This document shows, piece by piece, positions 27,401 to 36,400 of a stretch of DNA of 50,364 bases. Position numbers and translations under genes: made by a program. Origin of the DNA: Mesobacterium_A hydrothermale (GTDB lineage Bacteria > Pseudomonadota > Alphaproteobacteria > Rhodobacterales > Rhodobacteraceae); NCBI RefSeq assembly GCF_035818635.1, contig NZ_JAYLLH010000029.1, forward strand, positions 1-50,364. The letters are read 5' to 3'. The notes below the pieces were generated by a model. It was not told where the DNA came from. It did no database searches and was given only the letters and a program-made list of their open reading frames with translations. Numbering within the stretch: the stretch's first letter is position 1; every line of letters starts with the position of its first letter.

Positions 27401-30400
27401 TCATGCAGCCATTGACCGGTACTGCGGTTGTAGATCCGGATGCGGTCGAACCAGTCGCCCGGCGTCGCCGTAGCCCCGGCGTTCTGCAAGGTCCAGCTCA
27501 GCGTCAGTTGTCCGCCTGCGGCCAGCTCGGTCTCGGCGACAGATACATCCGTCACCACCAGGTCAGGACCAGAGGCGACCTGCGTCACCGTGGTGTTGTT
27601 GCTTTCCCCAGTGTCGGTTGCGTTGGCTTCGGGCACCTCGCCAAGCGCATCGACCGTTACCGTGAAATCGAACAGGCCGGTGCCATCAAGCCCTTCGGGC
27701 CAACCGAATTCAAAACTGCGGGCACGGGTTTCCCCTGCCCCAAGTGGCGCCTCGCCCGTCGAGCGCAGATCCTGGCTCAGGACCACACGGTTGGTGTTGC
27801 GGTTCGTCACCACCAGCCGTTCGGTCCAGACCCCGCCCGCCGCCTTGCCGCCGTCGTTGGCAAGCGTGTAATCCAGCGTGACCGTGTCACCGGAGTCCCA
27901 GCCCGACGCCGGCGAAATCGCCACATCGCGCGCGACAAGATCTGGCGACGCCGCCAGAACCACATCCACCGTCATGGCTTGCGAGTTGTTGTTTTCGGCG
28001 TCGCCGAAGTCGTTCTGTTCCTCGACGTTGTTGTTCACATCGACGCGCAGGGTGATTTCCAGCTCTCCGACCGCGCCGGACCCGGCAGGCAGTTGCAGGC
28101 TGGCGGTCCGGGTGACAGAGCCGCCAACGGAAATCTGGCCTTCGGTCGCCACCGCGTAGGGCAGCACCACATCGGTGAGGATCGTTCCATTGTCGACCCG
28201 GCGGACGGTAATCCGGCTGTTGAAATCGGTCGCCATCGGAATGTCGCCGTTGTTCGACAGCGTCCAGGACAGCGGAATGACCCCGCCGCTTTCAAGCGGG
28301 TCAGCGGTTGTCACGGTAAATCCGGACGGCACCAGATCGGGTGCCGGGATATCTTCAAGCGTCAGTTTGATCGGGGCACGGTCAGGCGTCGCAAAGACGT
28401 TGAACGTGAAATCGCGCGTGGTCGGGGCATAGACCCGGCCTTCGACCAACAACAGGTAGGTGCCGTCGAACGGCAGTTCGATCGTGTCGATATCGGTGAA
28501 ATATTCCCGGAACACCTGGTTGCCAAACGGGTCTATCAGGCGCCAATAGGTGTCGTAGTTCTGGGTTGCCACATCAAAGAAGAACCGGTCGCCCGCCGTC
28601 GCGTCAAAGCTGTAGGCCCGGGTTTCCGATCCGGGTGCCATCTGGTCAGTGACCGCAGTGCCAAGCGTCAGCGCCGCGGCGTTGTCGGCATCCAGCACGA
28701 CAAAGCTGAAATCGCCCGTCACGCCGCCCGACGGCGCAATGGTCAGCGTATAGTCCCCTGCCCCAAGATCATAGAGCGGCGGGCTGCTGGTATCGACGGA
28801 ATCCGACTGGGTGAAGATCCGGCTGGCCACGGTGCCCCGCGGCCCGCTCAGCGTCCAGCGCCAATTGCCGTCGGCAGGGGTCTGTACGTCGATATAGACC
28901 CGCTTTTGGTCGGTGACACTGAACCTGTAGCCCGCGGTCTGCCCCGGAAGGTCGATCGTGCCTGCTTCGGTCTGGTCCAGAACAAGCGCACTGGCCGATC
29001 CCACAAGGGGCACCATGCGAAAGGCGTGGGTGCGGGCATCCGTGATGTCCACCGATCCTTCGATGATCAGGTAGTGACGCCCGTTCGTGGCCAGCGAAAC
29101 GCTTTGAATGTCGCTGCGCAGGTTTGTGGTCGATCCTACCAGCTTGCCGTACTGATCGACGATCTTCCAGCGCCCGCTCTGCGTGCCTTCCAGGTAGTCG
29201 AGATAGAAACTGTCGCCGGCAGACCCGTCAAAGCTCAGGATCTGCGTTGTATTGCCGGGATCAAAGGTCAGGTCGATCCGGTCCGACAGGGTCAGCGGCG
29301 TTGCGTTGGACAGGTTACGGATGACAAAGCTGTAATCGCCCGTGGTCAGCCCGGCACCGTCGATCGTAACCGTGTAATCTCCCGCTGGCAGGGACAACAC
29401 CGCCGCGTCGCCGCGATAGTTGGCGTCCAGTTGCTGGATCTCGTTGGAATAGATCGTGCCCTGCGGTCCGGCCAGCGACAGCGTCATGTCATAGCGGTTG
29501 GTCAGCGAATCAAGCAACAGCTGCGTCGGCCCGGTCAGGCTGAAGGTATGAACCTGCCGCGCCCCCGGCGCTGCCAGCGTCCCGCTGACCACCGTGTCCA
29601 GCAACATCGCCTGGCTGCCTTGCGCCGGCTGGCGCAGGGTAAACCGCACCGCGCTGGGTTCACCGGCATCGATCTGGCCTTCGTAGATCAGCAGGTAGGT
29701 GCCCGGCAGGCTCAGCCCGGTGGATTCGTAGTCGACGTCAAAGCGCTGGCGCTGCGTCACCACGCTGCCATCGGGGGCAATCAGTTTCCAGTATCCGTTC
29801 GTTCCCGACACCAGGTCGGTTTCCAGGAAGAACCGTGTCTCGCCACCCGGCCAGTCAAACGCATAAAGCCCGCTGTCGTTGCCGGGGTTCAGTGCCACGT
29901 CGACGGTCTCGCCCGGGCTGACCGCGGTTGCCGCATCGACGTCGCGCAACGCCAAGGTGTAACTGCCCACCGAAGTGTCGCTGGTATAAACCCGCAGCGT
30001 GTAATTCCCCGGCGGCAGGTCATAGACCGGGTTGCTGGTGCGACCATACCCGTCGGTCGAAGTGAACCGAAGCGCGCTCTGGCTGACCGGGCCGGACAGG
30101 CTCCAGTAAAGCGCGCTGTTGTTGGTCATCGCATCGAACACCACCCGCGCCGCATCGGTCAGCGCGATCTGGTAGACATCCACCGCCGTGCCTTCGGTCA
30201 GCGTGCCGCTCAGCACGTCGCCGGGCGCCGCTGTCATCGGCGACGCTGCCGCCGTGGTGGATATCGACACATTGTCGACGGTCATGCCCATGACCGTGGT
30301 GTTGCCGTTCTGCGCGTTCAGCGCCACGCGCTTGTCCGACAGTTCCAGTCCGCCGACAAAGAAATCATCGACCAAAAGCGTCGTGGTCCCGCCGATGATC

Positions 30401-33400
30401 AGCGACACGTCCACCGTCGCCCCGCCAGCGGCCCGAGACAGCGCAATCGACAGCTTGCCGGCAGACCCGACAAGATCGGCCACGCCCAGCCCGTGATCGG
30501 ACAGCGGCACCTCGACCAGTTCGGACCCATAGTGCAGCGAAAGATGCGGAACGGGGCCGTCACCGCTGTCCTGGTACATGTCGATCACGGCGCCAAAGAC
30601 GCCGCTTGCATTCGGTTCCAACCCAAGGAACCCAATCGGCCCGCCCGCGCCATAGGTCGCTGTCGGCAGCACCAGAACAGAGAACCCGTTGCCGGGATCC
30701 CCCACGCCCGGCGCCGTCAGATCATAGTCGAAATCAATGTTCAGCGCATCGACCGGCCCGGCAAAGGTCTGGCCAAACGCAATCCCGTTGCGATTGTTGG
30801 CCGACAGGATATCCAGCAGTTGCAGAACGGTTTCGCCACCGCCGGCCGGCACTTCCTGTGCCTGCGTGCCGTTGTCGTTAAGCAGAACATGTTCGATCCC
30901 CGACCCGGCACCAAACTCTTCCAGCGATTGTCCGATCGCGCTGGCATAGGCCGGGCTTTGCAGTTCAAACCGATACCCGTTCGAGGTTTCGCCGTCCCGC
31001 ACGTTACCTTCGATCAGCACGTAATAGGTGCCGTCCTCAGGCAGGACAAAGCCACCCTCGTCCAGCATCCGGCGCCCGGATATCACCTGATAGCCCTGCG
31101 CGTCGATCATCCGCCAGCTGGTATAGTTCGCCGGTCGGTCAACCACGTCGATGCTGAACGGCTGGTGGCGGGTGCCGGTGATCTTGTAAACCTTCGTCCC
31201 CAGCCCGCTGGTGGGCAGGTTGCCACTGGTCAGATCGTTGAAGAAAATGTCGCTGGCGGCGCTCTCCAGTTCGATCATGCGGAATTCGAACGCACCGGTC
31301 AGCGCCGTGTTCGAAAAGATCTGCAACTCATAGCTGCCCGCGCCCAGACGCATCGTCGGATCGCCACTGAACCGTTCCGCATCCGTGGCCGAAAACGCCC
31401 GGGACGAGACCACGCTGCGCCCCTCGGAATCCACAACGCTCCAGAACAGATCGCTGCGGTTTTCCAGGCTGTCCATGACAAGGTTGGTGGCGCCCGTCAG
31501 ATCAAAGCTGAAACGCTGCACATCACCGGGATAGGTCAGGTCGACGTTGGTCAGGGTGTTGAACACCAGCGCATCGGGGGTTTCTTGCACCAGGTCATAG
31601 ATCCCCAACTCATAGACGGCGCGCCCGCCTGCATCGACGTCGCCTTCGACAAGCAGGGTATAGGTCCCGTCATAGTCCAGAGCGACATTGGCCTGATCCG
31701 CCGGGTTGACATAGCCCAACATCACCCGGCCAAAGGGGTCGATCAGGCGCCATTCCATGTCGCCATTTTCGACGATGTTGTGGATATAGACCCCCTGCCC
31801 CGCCGTTGCGTCGAACTTGTAGGCGGCGGTCCGGTTTCCCGGACGCAATTCGCCGCTGATCGGGCTGCCGGTGACGATATCCTGCGCATCGCCCAGATCG
31901 ACCAGGCGGAAGTTCACCGGGCCGGTGGCATCGCCGGTGCCAGAGATGCGCAGCGCGTAATCGCCCGGCGGCAGGCTCAGCACCGGGTTGCCGCTGCCCT
32001 GCCCGTCCGCATCCGATTGCCGCATTTCGCGATCGACCAGCACACCTTGCGGCCCGGTCAGCCGGTACCGGATGTCCCCGCGGTTTGTCAGGCTGTCCAG
32101 GTAAAGCCGTGTATCGTCGGTCAGCGTGAACGTGTATTCCAGTTCCTGCCCTGCGGCCGCAATGACTCCGGTGATACCGTCGCTGACCATATTGACATAG
32201 CCGGCATCCAGACCATTGGGCCCGGCGTCGGCGGTGCCATCGGCCTTGGTCACCACGTCCAGCGGCAGGTACAACTGCAACCGGTCTTCACTGCCGGTCA
32301 GGGCACTGTTCATCGCACCCTGAATCTCGGCCTCTGTCCGGGCGGTGTTCCACAGTCGGACTTCGTCGACCATGCCTTCGAACGGGCCGTAGCTGTTGCT
32401 GGTCTCCATCGTCCAGCCAACAAGGAAGGGCCCGCCCGAGCCTTCGGCCGGGGTGGTCGACATCGATTCCTCAGACGCCAGCGTGCCGTTGACATAGATG
32501 CGCTGCATCCCTGCCCCGCGATCGAACACCGCCGCCAGATGCACCCAGTCGCCCAGCGTGACCTGCCCGGTTCCGGTAGCCGCGTTCTGGTTCGACCCGC
32601 CCGGGATCGTGGTCGATGTGTAGACCTGCCCGTTGTTGCGGATCCACAGATCATACGTGCGCCCGCCCGCCCCGTCTGATTTCGACAGTACGGGCGTCCA
32701 GGTGTTGGCAAACCGGTCCAGCTTGACCCACGCCTCCATCGTGACGTTGCCGGTCATTTCCAGCGCGGCGTCATGCGCGATGTGCAGCCGTTCCGCGCCG
32801 CGCAGTTCCAGCGCGTTGCCCACCTGCCCCGCCGCGACCACCGGGTCGCCCAGCGGATTGTCCTGCCCAATGGTGATCGGGATTTGCGTCGTCGTCACAC
32901 CATGCAGAGCAAAGGACAGGTCGATGCTCCGCTGCCTCCACAGATCGCGGTTGGTTTCCAGAAGCAGCGTATAGCGCCCGTCAAACGCCAGTTCCGTATC
33001 GGCGATATCGCTGGCCGACACCGGCCCCAGCACCATCCGCCCGAACGGGTCGTACAACCGCCAGCTGGCTTCGTTCGCGCTGACCCCCAGGCTTTGCATG
33101 TCCAGGAAGATGCGGTCGCCCGCCGACACGTCGAACCCATAGGCCACGCTGCTGCGCGCGGCGGGAATGGTGTCTGTCACCGCGGCGCCATCGGCGGAAA
33201 TCACCGTGGCGTCCGCCAGATCCAACAGCCGCAGGCCATAGGCGGCTTTCACCCCCGCGTCGGCCTTGATCGTCAGCGTGTAATCCCCCGCCGGCGCGGT
33301 GAACGCATAGTTACCGGTGTTGTAGGGCATCCCGGTGGTGTTCAGATCGCGCGAGATCTGCAACCCGTTCGGCCCGCGCAAGCTGGCGGTGATGTCGCCC

Positions 33401-36400
33401 CGATTGCTCAGCGTATCCCAATACAGCGTGCGCTCGCTGGTCAGCGTAAAGCTGTAGACATGCGCCTCACCGGCCTGTTCCAGATTGCCCGCGAACACGC
33501 CTTTCAACGGGTCGGTGAAATCGTTGACCGTCCCGTTCAGCCCGTTGCCGGACTGGTCGGCCAAGGCATCCACCCCCGGCGCATCGGTCATCGTCAGGTC
33601 GATCACTGCCGGGGTCCCAACCACACCCCGCTGATAAGCGGCCAGCGCCGCGGCATCGTCCAGAGCCGCGTCAAACAGACGGAATCCGGCCATGGCCCCC
33701 AGGTAGCCGTCGTTGCCTTCCAGGCTGCGGCCCAGGTACAGCGGCTTGTCGGTGCTCACGCTGTCCTGATCGCGCAACGCGGTTGTCCCGACCAGCGCGC
33801 CATTCAGATACAGCCGCAATTCGTCGGCGGTCCTGTCGATCACGCCGACGGCGTGGTTCCAGGTTTCGAACACCACGGATCCGCCGGGCGAATTGACGTT
33901 GATCTGGCCACTGGAATCCGAACTGGTCAGGTGCAAATACCCCGAACTGTTCAGCCAAAGTGTATATTGCCGGCCACTCGTTCCGTTCGTGCCTTCCCCG
34001 TGATAGACCAGCGCCTGCCAGGTCTGGCGCGGGGTGTTGGGCTTGAACCACAGATCAAAGCTGACATCGCCGGTGATGTTCACCGCCGGATTGTCGATCT
34101 CGATGTTTTCAAAACCGGTAAAGCCCTGCGCCGCCGCGCCCGTCGGCCCGATGCTGGCGGCCAGCCCGGCAGACAGGTCGGGGTCATCCAAGCTGACCGC
34201 ATAGTCACGGGTCACCGCCGGTTGCAGGATGAAGCCATAGTTGATCGTCCCGGTCGCCGATTCATACGTCCTGCCTTCGATCAGCAGCGTATAGGTGCCG
34301 GTTCGTTTCAGCGTGAACAGGTTGCCATCCTGCAACCGCTGACGGGTGATTTCCTGATTGCCCGACGGGTCGATCAGCCGCCAGTACACGCCGCTGCTGT
34401 CGTTGTCCTCGCGCAGCATATCCATCAGGAAACTGTCGCCGACCGTCGCGTCGAAATGGTACACGTCGGTTTCGCGCGCCGGGTCCAGCGTGGCCTGCAC
34501 AGTGTCGCCAATGGCGATGTCGGTGCCGCTGCTGGTCAGTTCGCGCAGCACGAATGCGTAGTCGCCGGTAAAGCTGTTCTCGGAATAGACGGTCACGGTA
34601 TACCGCCCCGCCGCCGCCTGGATCACCGGGTTGCCGCTGCCATAGTCATAGCTGTCGGCGCTGATCAGGCGATAGCTCCGGTCGAGCCCCTCGGGGCCTT
34701 CGATCCGCACCCGCGCGTAGGTTTCGTTGGTAAAGCTGTCCAGGTACAGCTGTCCGGCCTGCGCCAGGTCAAAGGTAAACGTGTGCGCCTGCGCGCTGCG
34801 CGACAGGGTGCCCGTGACCAGGCTGTTCAGCGTCAGCGTCTGGTCCGCCGGATTTTGCGGGTCCTGCACCGTAAAGCCATAGTCGATGCTGCGCCCGTCG
34901 GGTTCATAGATCCGGCCTTCGACAAGGATCGTATACGTCCCCGTCTCTTCCAGCGTGATCGGCCCGAAATCGTTCAGACGGGCAGACCCGGAAACCACCT
35001 GCCCGCGCGGATCGATCAGGCGGTAATAAGCGCCATAATACCCGCCAGTGTTCGATACGCCGGTAAAGGTCACAACCTGCCCCGCCGTTACGTCCAGACG
35101 GTAGACATCGGTTTCCCGCCCGGTGGGCAGGTTGCCCGTCACTGCCGTGTCCAGCGCCACCACGGTACCCTTGCCCGCCTCAAGCAAGCGGAAGGCATAG
35201 GGCTCTGTTGCGCCCCGGTCGGCGCTCAGGACCACCTCGTAATCGCCCGCCGGCAACCGCATCATCGGTGATGTGCCGGTTTCGGCAGAGTCGGAATACC
35301 GCAGCTGGAATTCACGCACGAACCCGTTCGGGCCGCGGATCAGGAAAGTTGTCTGGTCGGTGCGCAGCAAGCTGTCGATCACCACGTCCGTCGTACCAGA
35401 CACGCTGAACGTGTAGGTGGCGGTGCCGTGCGCCGTCTGCAAACTGCCGGTGATCGTATCGCCAAGCGTCAGCGCGGTGGTGGTGTCCTGCACCTCGTTT
35501 ACGGTGAACCCGAAGGTCGGAGTGCCGGACGCTCCGTCGTAGATGCTGCCTTCGACAAGGATCAGGTAATCGCCGGTCATCGTCGCGGTGAACTCGGGCG
35601 ATTCAAGGAAGGATTGCCGGGCCAGAATCTGGCGGCCCATCGGGTCGATCACCCGGACCGCAAGCCCGTAATTGTCGGCGTTGCTGACCGTCGGGGCATC
35701 CAGCGTCAGCCGCTGGCCTTCGGTCACCGCCAGCTTCAGGGCGGCGGTGGACTGGCGCGGATCCAGCGTTCTGTTGACGGCCACGCCCAGGTCGATATCC
35801 GTCGCGTTGCCAAGATCCAGCACCCGGAATCCATAGCTGCCGGTACTTCCCGCCATGTCCAGGCTCACCTGGTACGTGCCCGCGGCCAGCGTCATGACAA
35901 CGTCGTCCTGATAGCCCTGGAACCCGTCGGTCTGATAGAAATAGCGGTTCGCCACCAGTGGCCCGCCAGGCCCGGTCAGCGACCAGCGCGCCCAGTTTTC
36001 CGGCGAACTGACCGCATCGAAATAGATCGTTGTCGCGTCGGTCAGGGTGAACAGATAGGTGTCAGGCTGGGTACCGTCGTTGATTGCGCCGGTCACCAGC
36101 GTGCCCAACGTCATCGCGTCGCCGGTCAGCGCCGGGATCGCGTTCGACCCGGTTTTCTGGATCACATATTCATAGAGGATCTCGTCAGTCGCCCCGTTAT
36201 AGGGATACCCTTCCACGAATAGCGTGTAAGTGCCGGTGGCGTTAAGCTGTAAGTCATTGACATTACTAAAGTAATTGTCCTCAAAGACAGTCCGCCCAAA
36301 CGGGTCGATCATGGTCCCCTGCGGGTTGCCCGTTGTCCGGGGCAGCGAAATCGTGTCACCGGCTGTCGCAGTGAACCGCACGATGGCGGTCGCACTGCCA

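Noticed and set aside
22603..32679. Very long plus-strand open frame (over 3,300 codons) antisense to the giant gene, with similar ones at 304-2796, 3154-9222, 9274-13170 and 18103-21882
   Set aside because: These are composition shadows of a GC-rich, strongly codon-biased gene on the other strand. Their translations are rich in R, G, Q, D, H and V without domain patterns, and they start and stop arbitrarily relative to domains.
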